Shown here in pieces: positions 46,970 through 60,201 of a stretch of 64,000 nucleotides of DNA. Under the pieces are notes generated by a model, which saw nothing but the letters and a program-made list of their open reading frames with translations, searched no databases and had not been told where the DNA came from. Source of the DNA: Carallia brachiata (lineage: Eukaryota; Streptophyta; Magnoliopsida; Malpighiales; Rhizophoraceae); assembly GCA_021464245.1 (NCBI GenBank), contig JADCRB010000073.1, forward strand, positions 806,001 through 870,000. Reading direction: 5' to 3'. The translations under genes and the position numbers were made by a program. How positions within the stretch are numbered: position 1 is the first letter of the stretch; each line of letters opens with the position of its first letter.

Positions 46970-49285
46970 CTCTTAGAAGATGAATTTTTTTGAAAAAATA
47001 TTGGTGTCTCGGTTTTTTATATCTTGCTTGGTAATTGATATTTTTAAAATATAACTGACAATTTTTGAAATATAAAAATAACAGGTGTTTTAAAAATTAT
47101 CAATTTTATTTTAAAAATATTAGTTTTAATTACAATCAAAATACCAACCGATATACTAAATATTGAAATATGTACTGTCACTCAATTTTTTTTTTCACAA
47201 ATTTTGGAGTGAATAGAGGAACGAGGCTACATACTTTGCCCCCGCGAAAAACTAACACTAAAAACGTCTTACTTTGGATTTGCCGAGGTCACTCCTTGTT
47301 TGACAAGAATATGTGTATTTTTTGGCTTGTCAATGCCAAGATTTGAACTTTGATCGTCGTTAGAGACTCTACCACTTATTTATCAATAGACTTTATATGT
47401 TTTTAGTCTTTAAGAAAGATAGTAACTCATTGTTAGAAAAGATGACATGTAAAAGAGGGGATTCAAATTCCCACCCATCAGACATCATATTTATTTATTT
47501 ATTAATTTTTTTAGTCAAACATCATATTTATTTATTTATTAGGATTTAAATGTTGATTGTGGGCCTCGTGGATCTTGCACTCTTAAGAGCCCACTTTAAC
47601 CACTCAAGATATCCGCATTCTCAATTTAGAGAACACTAAAGGCCCGTTAAGACATTACCCCAAAATAACCACTCATTCTCTAGCCCAATCTTGTGGCCTT
47701 CTTGACTACAGTGCAAGAAATATTGGTAATGATTGTAACTATAAATCCAATGTTTCACAACCCAAAAATCATCTAACGATAACGGATTGGGTCGATTTTT
47801 AGCCACTTTCATGACTTCCAATTTTTTTTTTCTTTTCAATTTGGCAAATGTGGATTCTCATAATTCTTTTTTTTTTTTTACAGCATTTTCAATATTATTC
47901 ATACCATCCCTAAATAAAACGGATACCCCAAAATAGATCATTAGAAAGATCACATTTCTACACATCATGAAACAGTACAATTCTACAAAACTACAATATT
48001 ATTTAATTAAATACAATGCAACACCTCTATCATATCTTTTACTTTCAATTTCCTTTTCAGTGTTACCTCCTTTTTAAAGTCACTTGCCCTTTACTAGGAG
48101 TAGCCTTAACTGTGGATTCTCGTAATTCAGATTGAATAGTTTTTGTGAAATTAAGAAGTTCATGAATACCCGTAATTTTTACTACGATCTTTTGACTTAA
48201 ATATGGGCTAAATATTTTTCATTAAAAAAAAGCACATGACGAAAATTTTAAACTAAAAAATAATGAAAAATTATCTATGCAGTTGAATAATAAGTTTTTC
48301 CGTTCAAACAAATTATACAATTTTATTATTACATATGTTATTTTGACACGCATTATTTTATTTTGAATACAACCTTAAATTGTAAGTGTCGATTCTCTAG
48401 CCGACCGAAAAAGAGGAGGAAAAAAATATGCTAATATTTCCCATATCAGTGGGAAATAAATTTGTGGTTTAAAACATTAATTTCATTTTTTTTTCGTTGA
48501 GTTTGGGGCTATTGGGGAAGACGATATTGAAACTCAAAAATGTATTCTTTCCTTTTTTACTCTCCTTTTCTTTGATCCCACTCTCTCGCTCCATCCTCAG
48601 CCTGAAAATTCGTTGGTGATCATGACACGTAAATTGAACAATGCTTACCATTTTTCATGTGAAATACAAAGTTGGGGAAGCATGAAACAATTGATGTGAA
48701 ATTGAACTCACGTTATACTCATCCCAAATACCCCCATCTAGCAAACACCAAGTAGAAACTTAACTGATACGTACCTTACAAGTTCTAACCATAAAGTTAC
48801 AAGGGATTAATTCAGTATATGGTTAATAATAATGAAGAGTGTTACAAGAGAAAGTAAGAAACTGAAAGTAATTGCGACTTGTATACCTGATAAATTATAG
48901 ATTAATTTATTTGAATTTGATGCACAATTTTTTATAGTTAAATGATTTAGTGTTCACAAATAAAATAAAATATAATTTATAAGAAAGTGTGAAATTTACG
49001 AAAAATGACCGAATTCCTATATTTCACCCTTTTCTTTGTACAATATCAAAGTAAAGTACGTGCATCAATGTTTACAAGTAGATCTGACATCCTTTTAACA
49101 ATTTCAAATATTTCTTTGTGACGCACAAAGAGGAAATAAGTTGTTCTTTTCTTGTCTCAAATGAACAGATTCAATCTTCATGCCGATAGCCCAAGCTAAT
49201 CGGTGTTTCACTTTAAATAGATGCAAATCAACTTCTCTTCTCTTCATAGCTGGTTTTGTGGGAACTTGAAATTTTATGTGAGGCA
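46970..49285. other. Intergenic remainder of duplication unit 2, no further gene
   Basis: AT-rich, with homology to 43600-44400. No coding sequence was recognised. The right end is the 3' flank of the Aux/IAA gene. Confidence 0.55.
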
Positions 49286-50541
49286 TTATGTGGCACAGCC
49301 CAATCCTCTAGCTTCTGATCCTTTCATGATCCTTAGCCTTTTGCAAGAATTGATGAACATCCTGTAATAAAAATACAAGAAAATTGTAAGATTATATAAT
49401 TTTTTTTTTATCTACTCAAAGAGAATTATTTCATTTTCCAAACAATTTAAAAAAAAAGAAGGAAAATTCTGAGATTATATAGGAGGCTATAAGGAAAACT
49501 TACTCCCATGGAACATCTCCAACCAGCATCCAATCACCATCTTTATCCTCATAAGTGGGTGCATAGTCTGACCCATTATAGCCTTCCCTCTCAGAATACT
49601 TACCTGCAATCAATGAATTAATTATTTACAAGTTCAGTCTTATTAATAATAAATTTAGATTTATTTAAAAAAAACTATTATTGTTATTATTATTAATTAG
49701 TAGTAGTAATATAGTATAGTAGTTATTGGTTCAAAGAAACAAGCATATGCATATATATGTTTGCTTACCAACTTTGAATTTGAACATGTCTTCTAAGGCT
49801 CTAAGGAGATCTGGATAGTCTTTATAGGCATTGAGATCAATCTTTCTAAGAAAAGGAGCACCATCTAAGCTAACTTTCACAAACATTCCAGCAGCTTCAG
49901 CCTCAGCTTTCTTTGCTTGGAGGCAGTTTTTCCTGTAAGATCTGATTGGTGGCCACCCTACCACTTGTGTCCTATAATTATCACAAGCCAACCAAGAACC
50001 AATTCCCCCATTAGCCATAAATCATCATAATCCCATGCCCATATATATACATATAAAAAACCCCATTAACATTTGGAGCCTAAACAACTTAATATAAGGA
50101 GCCATAATTGATCACAGTATATTTAATTAGTGAATATTTACACGAGATTTCCTCCTCTGATTTTTTTTGGGAAAAAAAGGACTTCACTACATGGCAAAAA
50201 GTCATCTGTTTTTTTTTTTAAATTTAACACATTTTTATAATATAACATGCTAACTGTATGCCCCTTTATGCGATGCCAAAAAACTCATTAAAAAAAAAAA
50301 AGCAACAATTAAGGATGGCTTACTTGCTGGGTGGAGGAGCTTCTTGGTGACCCTTTTTGTCATTATTTAAGGAATCAATGCAACTGCCACCCTTTGATTC
50401 TGTGGACTCTTCATTCATGTCCGGTAATGATCTTTTGTTGCTCTTTGGAGATGTTCCATGATCTTGGCTGGTGTTGGTGGTGCCTGGCAAGCCTAGTCTA
50501 AGCTCTGTTGCCTCAAAGTTAAGATCTTTCTCAAATCCCAT
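49286..50541 (-). CDS. Aux/IAA repressor, IAA3/IAA4 type
   Basis: Nuclear auxin co-receptor and repressor of ARF transcription factors, degraded through SCF-TIR1/AFB when auxin binds. Exons on the minus strand are 50324-50541, 49769-49971, 49504-49603 and 49286-49361, all GT-AG and in frame, giving 198 residues. Domain I is the EAR motif TELRLGLPG. Domain II is the degron [14 protein letters not shown], just after the first intron as in other family members. Domains III-IV (PB1) contain [17 protein letters not shown] with the invariant Lys and [16 protein letters not shown] with the acidic OPCA motif. The end is [20 protein letters not shown]. The short GLGC tail, rather than GLAPRAMEKCKNR, places it with IAA1-4. 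It diverges from the IAA7/14/17-type gene at 62967. Confidence 0.95.
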
Positions 50542-53500
50542 AGCTTCTTTTGATGAAATTCTGGGTTGTGGAGCAAACCCAAAAAAATGAATTTCTTGAT
50601 TGATGAATTGAATGGAATGATTTCCACTACTTCTCTAGGAGAGATGGAGCGGAGACTTCAACGTTGCCTTTGTGCAAATGTTGGATGAGGCAGTGAGAAA
50701 GCGTGTGAGTGATAGATGTCCAAAAAAGTCGCGTCTAAAGGTGTCTTATAGATGAAAGTTTCGTAATTGAATTTCGGAACCAAAGGCGAACAGGCACTGT
50801 TTGTGGGGGAAGGGTGCTTGCGATAAATTTTCGCCACTCATAGCGCGTGCATTGCACCATTCTTTTGTTTCTCAAATTGATGTATGTAATGTAATGTAAT
50901 TAATATGTGGTGTTGTTTCAAGAAATTAAGTGGGTTTGTATCAAAATTTTTCATCACAAGATCAAAGGATTGAATCCATGTTAACTGTGAAATTGGAAAA
51001 TCTTTATACGTACCCAACCAAGACAATCCTTCAGTATACACAATATTAGACATTGTCTACACATAAATCTACAATTAAGAGTGTTACAATTTGCTATAAT
51101 TCAAAACTATGTAAAAATAATTCCACTTGAGAATAAAATAAATACATGATTATACTTTTCCCCATCTATAGTAGAAGTTTATAGTTTTATAATAATAATG
51201 CTCGTTATATGTGTGAATTTTTTATGATTCAATATAAAGAATAAGAACTAAATTTACATTCTTTTGACTTATTATAAGAATGTATATTTTATGAAATTCA
51301 AGGTAATTTTTGTTTTTATGCCTATTTCTTTTTTTTTTTGAACAACATTTTTTATCCCTATTTCCGACTAATGCAGCAAAGAAATGACATGAATGAAAAT
51401 TAGTATGTTCCAAAACTAAAATTATAAATTGATTTGTAAATTATAGTTGCAATTTAAATGAAAAAAATAAATAATTAAAAGGCCGGAAATACACGCGCTC
51501 CAAGAGAAAGTGAAACAAATTAGGCATCGTGCAAGGAATCTAAACGCACGAGAGTTCGGACAAGGGCAGCTAACTGTGCTTGTCGCGTGAACAGCAAAAC
51601 AAAATAAGCTGTCCCTATAATTCAGGGACAAGGTGGGGACAATGCTGAGCCGCCATTATTGAAGACAGCGTTCCCCGAATGGGCGAACGAGGACCGTTGG
51701 ATCAAGGACGAGGGAATGGAGGATGGGTTGCAGCCCATGTGAATTGGGCCCACATGGGTTGTCGTTGATGGGCAAGGCATGGTGTGATGATCAATCATAT
51801 TTTTTGGGGTGGCAGGGAGTTTTTGCATGTGGGCATGCATGGTCTAGCTCTATAAGCCATTGCAGCCATGAATGGAGGGAGGCTTGTGCTTCCTTTATCC
51901 AATGCAACGATAACTTCTATTACCTCAAAAGGAAGTGAACGGAGAGAATGGACATTTACAATATTATGATATGATACTTTTTAAATGTCATATTAAAAAT
52001 AAAGTTGTGTGATGTAAGTACAAATATAAAACTTTGTCGATACTATTTAATCCAAACTGAGTAGCCTAATCACATTTTTTTCACGGGTCTCACAAGTCCT
52101 ATTTTGAATGCACCATGACTCAATATTCACTATTCATTATGCTAGGTATCTCTCTGAGGTCTAAAGTTAAAAAGTCTCTTACCCTACACAAGTTAAGCTT
52201 ATCGTCTTCTTATTGCTCTTATCTAGGTATCAAAATTTAAGTATTAGAGTACTAAAGTCAGATTTTGACCCAATACTTCATAACCATACTTGGATTTTTT
52301 ATAGATGTTGGACCTTGATCGTAACTCAGCCAAGTATACAGTGAGATGATCTTCACCCACAAGCTAACTTTTTGTTCTTTTCATAGTTTTCTGTCCCGTC
52401 ATTCATCTCTTCTTTCGTTAATAGATCTTGCAATTTATATTTCGGCACCAAGAACTTCCGATTCATATTTCCTTTCCGATACAACAATGACCATGCCTAT
52501 GCCACCGACACCTATAGTTCAATATTCTCGTAATGTCATTAATCAAATGGGCAAATTTCATAGTCACTTTGCAAGAGAGGCCCTTCTTTCCCTAAGTACA
52601 CCTACAGGGAAAATTGGTCGTATAATATAACATGCGAAGCAGAACTGCATTTTGGAAGCACAAGATGCACAGAGCGGTCCACTACTCTTGTTGATTTATG
52701 ACACTAAAATTACGAGCTTTTACTTTTGTGTCTGGTTAAGGGTCTATCTTCCACTTGTGGCCAGCCAATCAAGACCCTACTCTATCACAGCTTGGGTCCC
52801 CCCCCCTCTCTCTCTCTAGCTAATTAAGAAGACTAGATGACAAAGCCACCTCAAGTTGATCGTTACCAGCTTTGCCTTATCTGCTTCCAATATTTTAAAA
52901 TATTTTTCAATTATAGTTTCTCTCATTTTCCACCAAACAATAAGCAATTCCTTCAGGAGTTCCATTACATGGATGCAGGAATTAGCCTATATCTATATTA
53001 TTCAATATTAAATAGGCGTGTAAACTATAACTAACAATTAAACTTCAACAACGTGGTGACTCACACCTAATTAATTTTTGCCTCTATGTAATTTTTTTTT
53101 TTTTTTAATGTATATCCGATAAGAGCATGATATATGGTAAAACCGTGGAATATGCTGCCAACTAAAAGGTGTTAGTTGTTGTGTGATACATTCAAATAAA
53201 GGAATAGAAATACATCTTATGTCAGTTCTTATCAATAAATTTTATTCAACTGCAATTAGTTAACCGCATATATTTTTTTTAGTACGTCGGAAAAGATTAA
53301 TCAAATCTATATGTCTATATGTATAAAGCCGAAATTGGAAGAAAATCTCAATCTTTCTCTCTCTGACATGTGACAATTTCTCATAAATTGGTAAATTAAA
53401 AATAATATTAAAATATTTTATAATTATGAAATTTTATCACAATTAAAATTATAATTTACAATTAATATAAATCTAATTATAATCAAATAAAAATTTTATT

Positions 53501-54135
53501 AATTTATATTTTTTTTTGACTATAGTTAAATTTCTATAATTATAAATTTTATAATAAATTAAATAATAAAAAAAAAAAAAAAATTTCACGAATCCTCTTT
53601 TTTAGAAAAAAAAAAGATTTAAAAATTTCTCGAATTCACCTTTAATCTTTCCATAAAAGAAAAAAAAAACTACTTCCAAATTTATTTTTCTAAAAAAAAA
53701 TTCTTTTTATTTTCTCAAAAAAATTTTAAAAATTCTTAAAAAATAATACTCAAAATTGAGAATTTTTTATTTTTTAAATAAAATAAATTAAAAATAAATT
53801 TTTTAAAATATTGTGTAAATTTAATTTATTTTAAAAATCGATAACTTGTGACTTGGAAAAGTTACTTAGATACATTTCTTACTACTATTATATTTGCCAG
53901 TTTAAACATGCATGCACCAAGTAACTGTACGTACTTGTCTGTTTGCTGCTGTCAATTTCCGAATAAAATCTTGTTACAGTAAGAGGGAGACAATCCACTC
54001 GTGAACCTTAGCACCGCCACGTTAAGGTTTTAATTGCCAGAACGTACTTGGGACTTTTTTTTTCAACCACGTACTTGGGACTTGATTAGGGCATAAAAAA
54101 TATGTTGCATGATTTGCCTGATGTCTCAGTTTGCT

Positions 54136-54136
<1 letters not shown>

Positions 54137-54203
<67 letters not shown>

Positions 54204-54240
54204 TACACATACACACCCACACCCACACACACATCACACA
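54137..54240. repeat. (AT)n then (CA)n compound microsatellite
   Basis: About 60 bp of nearly pure AT with one TT interruption, followed by an ACACACCC/ACACAC tract. Confidence 0.9.
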
Positions 54241-56069
54241 TAGATGTTTTGAGTTTAGTCTTGTACTAAGCTTAATTTCTTAGCTTTATAGCTATTGATT
54301 ATTATAATTATTATTGTTATGATCATTGCTTTGGGAGGGCCATGGGTCAACACATCTGAAAATATAGGATAAAGCCTTGGTTTCAAAATACTTAGAGAAT
54401 GAAGGACACTTATTTGTGTTTAATTAAATGTTGTCAAATTGCATTATGCCACTTTGAGGTATACATGCTTGAGTTGGTAAAAAAAAAAATGTCATGATTT
54501 ATGTACACATTTGTCAAGTTTATTTAATTGTCAATTTTTACAACATTTATTGATATGAATTACGTATAACATTTTACATTTACAAGTCACAACGGTTCAA
54601 AGTGATGTTGGAGCCGCTTTTGTGGTTATACGGCAGGAAGGAGTTGAACAGTAATCTTCTCAAGTGCATTAGCAAATCTAATGTAAATTAATTAACATGA
54701 TACTGCGATTCTTTCTTATTTCATGAATCTTATTCGATAATTTTATCTTAAAATTTCAAAATCTTAATTAACTTTTTACTTCCTAGGGTGTCACTAGAAA
54801 TCAATTGAAAACTTAGAGTAAGATATCAAAAAAGAAGCTTTGGTTCTCAAAAACATCTCAATAATTAAATATTTAGACTTTATTTCTAAAACTACAGATT
54901 CTAATATTAAATTAAGTTATAAAATCTATAAAATTAAAAAAAATCATCTTATCGTGTAATTTGTGACTTCATAAATTTTTTAAAAAAAAAAAGTTAAGAA
55001 GCAAGTACGAGAAAAATACGGCGGCCGACGAGGGTGGCTGTGAGCTAGCTTCCAAGAGGACCGTACGTGGACATTTGCAAAATGGCACCCCTTTTTCGGA
55101 AGGGCGAGAGATAAGAGGCTATGAGCTATGACTCGTGTTGCGAACTTCAAATTGCGTTTGACAGTTTTGAGGAGAAGCAATGGATTGAATCGAAAAGTTG
55201 ATATATTAATGGCCACACGTGTGGTGTCTCTATTCGATGTTGATACTGCCGCCTATGCTGCTGGTGCTGTTGGTGGGCTCACTTAACAGCTTTTGTGGGT
55301 CTTTTGAGGGCCCCCACACGAGGGGACATCTGGGTGTTGGGATTGACTGGCAATGGGCCTTCCTTTTGATTCTTCCTTTGTCTATCTCTCTCTCTTATCT
55401 GTATAATGTTTTTGAGACTTTAGAGTAGATGGGCATGTCCTCATCAAGCTAACATTCAGTGTTTTGTCAGCTTTTATGGGTAATTAAATTGTGATCTATC
55501 TGGTTGTTGGCCATGCCATTGACATCTCCGGCAATTTGTGCCATTGGATACAGCTTTGGAGTCATAATAGTGGGAGTGCAATCTTTTCATTTTTATTTGT
55601 CTGTAGTACAGATAATAATTTATTATAAAAAAAAGTGAATAAAAGAAAGATTTAGAATTCTAACTTACGTTAGTCCAATCCATTGCAACATTGTATTGTA
55701 CAGGTTTTTGCAAGGGATCCGGATTTAACGAGGTTTCACTGAATTATGATCACAACTTACCGTACCAAATATTTAACTTGGTCGTCATGAAACATAAGTT
55801 GGGTGTCCATCTGTATGCGAACGGATGCATCAACTATATGGAGTGCACTTGAAATTAGTGACATCAAAAACATTTGCAGAATCGAAAAAAAAAAGGGTGA
55901 ATATGCTTGTGATTTTCATACTCTGTCATGGGAAAAAAAGGTTTGTAAAGATTACACGTACACCTAGGAAGAAAAAATTTATTAGAACGATAGACTTATT
56001 TCTTGAATTTTATAATATAATGTATAATATATAATTCAGTGGATTTCTAACAACCAAAAGGGAGGAGGA

Positions 56070-56379
56070 CATTATCTGAAGTGGTAGTCTGATAGTAACT
56101 CAGCGCGTCTTCTTCCGCAATGATATGAATTTGAGTTCCTGCGCTGTTGCTTACTTCGAATAAATAGGATTATGCAGAGGTTTGGTTACAAGTTCACAAC
56201 CAGTTAATACTGTGGTCGAGGTGAGAAAGACTCATTGATTCTAACAGTGCTCGAGTAATGAGTTTATTCCTTGAAGGTGATTGAATGAGATACAACAAAC
56301 AGAAGTTACTCTAGTCTCGGTTTACAGATTCGATGACTGATATATTTACAATTAATCTTTTTTTCTATTAAAAAAAAAC
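56070..56379 (+). mobile_element. SINE-like retroposon with 8-bp target duplication
   Basis: A 310-bp body starts ATTATCTGAAGTGGTAGTCT, an A-box-like start, and has GAATTTGAGTTCCTGCG about 75 bp in, a B-box-like word. It ends in CTATTAAAAAAAA. It is flanked by GAGGAGGA at 56062-56069 and 56380-56387. Internal words (CTCGAGTAATGAGTTTATTC, GGTGATTGAATGAGATA, TATATTTACAATTAATC) recur in the other copies. The tRNA-like head, A-rich tail and target duplication fit a plant SINE. Confidence 0.8.
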
Positions 56380-56984
56380 GAGGAGGATAAAAATCATAAT
56401 ATTAGAGTCAAATGAAGAATGCTAAGCTGTAAGATAAGATAGAAGATAAGATTATACATGAAAGAATGTTGTAGTAATCTAATTTTCAAGAAGTTACAGA
56501 AGAACAACCTTATCCATACAGCTACATGAGAGTGATTAATGATCTATTATGCGCTATCAAATCATAAATCTTTGTGTTCAGGTGTTCGTGCTGTTTGAAA
56601 ATGAAATCATTACCAATCAAGCAAATGATTGGTGAAAAGTTGACCCCTTTCATATATTCCATAGCACGAGATTGTAAACTGGTGTTTGTAGTTGTATTTG
56701 ATGCAGTCATAATGCTGTTTCCTTTGTTGCTAATTGATTCATCCACATTATTGGTTTGAATCCAAGGAGAACCTTGCAAACATTGTTGCATGCTGTAGAT
56801 GGAAAAACATTTTCAACTTAAAATTTGTTGAATTATGGTTGTTGATTCGTAGTCCAAAAGAAGTTAAAGCTCAAGAGACACTACAATTCATGAACTATAT
56901 ATCGTTTAAAAGCATAATTTAACTTAAATACTTAAATTATCGCCTCAATAACTTATATATCAAACTATCAATTTCTAACGCGTT

Positions 56985-57345
56985 TAATGCTACTGGGGTT
57001 CTAATTTAGTGATTAAGACTGAGGATTATCGGAAAAATTTCAAGCATTTGTAAAAGCTCTGAGCAGTTTTGGGTGCCATGTGCATACTTTCATTGAAAAT
57101 AGCTAACCAACCCACTCAACATTAACTTAAGTTTGAACCCTCTTAGTAGCACTTTCTCCCAAATTAAAAAGAATTTAAATGTGAGTATAATATTAAATTT
57201 TAAATTCGTTAATACTACAGTCAGATTTAAAGTCTATTTAGACCCAACAATATTTTGGTAGTAAATTCTCTTATGAGAGAGGTTAAAAAAACGTAAATAG
57301 ATAATCTCCAATATCAACTCATATATATGATAATTAATATAACGC
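56985..57345 (+). mobile_element. SINE-like copy, diverged
   Basis: It contains TTAATACTACAGTCAGATTT, then GACCCAACAATATTTTGGTA and CTCTTATGAGAGAGGTT. These follow the order of the 59887 copy (TTAATATTATGGTCGGTTTG, GAACCCAATAGTTATATGAT, CTCCTTTAGAGGTGATT). No poly(A) or target duplication is evident. Confidence 0.5.
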
Positions 57346-58477
57346 GATGCACATTTTTTATTTTGTCAAAAAAGTAAAGTCCTTCAGAAAATTACTAGTG
57401 AATGATCCATTCCACCCCTATCAAACCTATAATTTTTTTTTATTGGGCTCTTCTCTCTCTCTCTTTTTTTAATTTTTTTATTTTTTGAACAAAGGGGCTC
57501 TTCTCATTTAGAGTTTTAGACACCATTGTGATGTTCTTGCATTTATTTATGGGGTGTCCTTAAAAGCAGGGCACACGTGGCGTTGGAAGCAGAAGAACGT
57601 ATGTGGGTGAAAATCAAGAATAAGTTATATTATATGGATATATAATTTTTTTATTATGTATATATATATATATTTTTTTTGTATAACTGTAAATATTTTT
57701 TTATATAATTATAAATTAAAAAATATGTAATAAAAAAATAATAATATTTTTTATATTATTTTTTATCATTTTAATTATATAAAATATACGTATAATTACA
57801 CAAAAAAAATTACATTTAAAGACAATAAAAAAAAATTATATACCCATAAACATTTCTCCATCAAAAGTATACTTTTGATAGCGGTTTGGTTGGGACCCGG
57901 CAAATTCCCAATCTCCCACCGCCTTTGAATCTCTATCAACGGGGTTTTCGCTGACTTTCCATAGTTTGACCAACACGGTTTGGCGTCGTTGGCTCCCCCT
58001 CGCCCACATGTTGTTGATTCCTTGAAAGTTCTTGTCCAAGTCAGACGGTGAGGCATACCCAGTACTCTACGTGCTCAGTTTTGTTGTTCAGTGCAACCTT
58101 TCATTGACGATACAATTTTTTTTATGAGATTATAATGTCATTATGTTTTCTCTTTTTTTTAACTGAAATTTAAAAAAATAATGATGGAAGTCGGTTTAAC
58201 TAGTTTTTTTTCAATGAAAACTGAAATAAATTAGTAATTTTTTTTCTTTTTTTTGGGTGAAAATCAATTTGAGCTTATTGGATTATAGACTAAGCAATCT
58301 AATGAAGACTAATGTAGCATATGATGTAGATTTTTCCATAATTAATGATCAACTCTTGGTTTAATCAAGTGAAAATATTACAAATAATTTTATGGGCAAT
58401 CTAGGAGATACATGGATGCAACCATTAGTCCCCTTTGTTAATTAGTCACCGCCCCAGCTTGAGGCACCGTTAAGCTA

Positions 58478-59101
58478 AAGGTTACGAAGCACGGATACAT
58501 TTAAATTTAAAAGTAACATGCGTTGGACACGTGCTCGACATGAATATGTGGGAGATACATGTTGAATACAGTTAAAAGTATCCGTTAAAAAAATTTGAAT
58601 ATACGTGTCAGATACAAGAAGTATAAGTACCCAATACGCTATAAATATGTTTAAATATTTTTGTAATTATTTTCAACAAATAAAAAAAGAAAAATTTTAA
58701 AAATTATAATTTACTGTTATCACTTGTAGTGATTTCTAAAATGTTTGGATTTCAACTTATTTTTAACTTTAACAAAAAAAATCACATTAAGTGCAAATCT
58801 TATGTTTTATTTTAGTATTTCATAATAAAGAACAAAAGACCTTTCGATACGTTTTTTGAATAAAATTTTTTTAAAATTTATGATAACTATATAAATATAT
58901 TTTTGAGTGTTTTCAAGTGAATAAAATTTATAAAATTGTTCAAAAATATATATATGATGTACAAAAACTTTATAAATTTAATTATATATATATAGTTGTA
59001 TCTAAATTATATCCGTATCTTAATATTTTTAAAGTTAATATTTTACTGTATCCATCTCGCATTATATCTATATCATCGTATTTATATCTGTGTTTCGTAA
59101 G
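58478..59101. mobile_element. Possible MITE with Mutator-like features
   Basis: The left end TTACGAAGCACGGATAC and the right end (reverse complement TTACGAAACACAGATAT) form an imperfect terminal inverted repeat. Flanks AGCTAAAGG (left) and AGATAAAGT (right) match at 7 of 9 positions and could be an eroded 9-bp duplication. The interior is AT-rich and non-coding. Confidence 0.4.
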
Positions 59102-59886
59102 ATAAAGTGCATATAATTTTATTGTTAGAGAAGTTGAAGCTAAAGCATGCTGCCCAGGAAAAAGAAAAAAGTGTAATTATTAAGCCCATAGAAACCACTG
59201 AATTGTACTAAATGAAAGCACTCAGAAAATTGGCCACGAAGCATCTGCCTCTTATTTGCAAATAACTTGCCATGGTACTTCATAATTGATTCCCACAAAA
59301 AAAAGATAGTAGTGGAAAATATCTGTTAAAAAAAAAAAAGAGAAAAAGAGAGTAGTGGAAAATATTAGCCAAAAGTAGTTCTTTAAAATGGTAAACTTAT
59401 ATAAACAAAGTTAATTTGACTCGTAGCAAGTCCACTTAAAATTTGATTCAAAAGATTCGAATCCTTAAATGAGAGTCCATCATGTTACATTTGAGAATCA
59501 ATTAAGCTACGAATGCTCAGTCCTTTACTAATATACATGCTATACGAAGGATTTGAATCCTTAAATGAGCTTCTGTTGTATTACATTTGAGAATCAATTA
59601 AGCTACCAATACAAGATGCTATACTAACATGCATGGTATAAGCTACGAATACTTGATCCTCTACTAATATGTATGGTACATGAAAGATTCAAATCCTTAA
59701 ATAAAGTTCTGTTATATTACATTTGAGAATCAATTAAGTTACGAATGCTAGGTCCTCCACTAATATGCATGGTATATGAAGGCACGCAGGGAAACTTTGC
59801 TGGAATATAATAAAAGTTATGGTAATGTTTATTCGAACAAGTTTACATTTTAGAGGCCAAAAATTTTACAATGTGCTATAGATAAG

Positions 59887-60201
59887 AATTACCATTCGAA
59901 TTGGTAATCTAGTGGTGATTTAGCGTGTTTTTCTATATTTGACTTAAGTTCGAGTTTCAGTACTAGTATTTGAGGTAAAACCAACCTCTCAACCATTTGA
60001 CATTCGATATAATATTGGTTTCAGACTCGTTAATATTATGGTCGGTTTGAAGAAATTACATTGAACCCAATAGTTATATGATTAGTCTACTCCTTTAGAG
60101 GTGATTAAATGAAATCACAACGGCCCAAATGCTGATTTTAATCTAAAAATTTGATACTAACGTGTTTACGATTAATTTTTTTTTTGTTAGAAAAAAAAGT
60201 A
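59887..60201 (+). mobile_element. SINE-like retroposon with 11-bp target duplication
   Basis: A 315-bp body is flanked by CTATAGATAAG at 59876-59886 and 60202-60212. The head has TTGGTAATCTAGTGGTGATT, A-box-like, with TAAGTTCGAGTTTCAG as the B-box-like word. The tail is GTTAGAAAAAAAAGTA. This is the clearest of the family copies. Confidence 0.85.

Larger units (their letters stand above)
41446..48770. repeat. Old tandem duplication of about 3.5 kb, two units
   Basis: Unit 1 (about 41446-44400) and unit 2 (about 44900-48770) share landmarks in the same order. These are CGCATTTGGCCATGGTTTTT/CGCGTTTGGCCATATTCTCA (41498, 44955), a phytocyanin gene on the minus strand (43149, 46193), a GA-rich leader, GTTGATTGTGGGCCTCGTGG (43894, 47552), ATCTTGTGGCCTTC (44016, 47688) and AATGCCCCCATC/AATACCCCCATC (44316, 48729). 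The units differ by many substitutions and indels, including an inserted MITE, so the duplication is not recent. Confidence 0.8.

Noticed and set aside
49104..49286. 60-codon minus-strand frame below the Aux/IAA stop
   Set aside because: It is a different frame over the last codons and 3'UTR of the Aux/IAA gene.
52346..52630. 94-codon plus-strand frame
   Set aside because: It has no recognisable domain or homologue and no splice partners, in repeat-rich intergenic DNA. It may be a transposon remnant but cannot be supported.
57796..58056. 86-codon minus-strand frame with a tryptophan-rich start
   Set aside because: Only part is GC-rich. No family was recognised and the downstream half is AT-rich filler.
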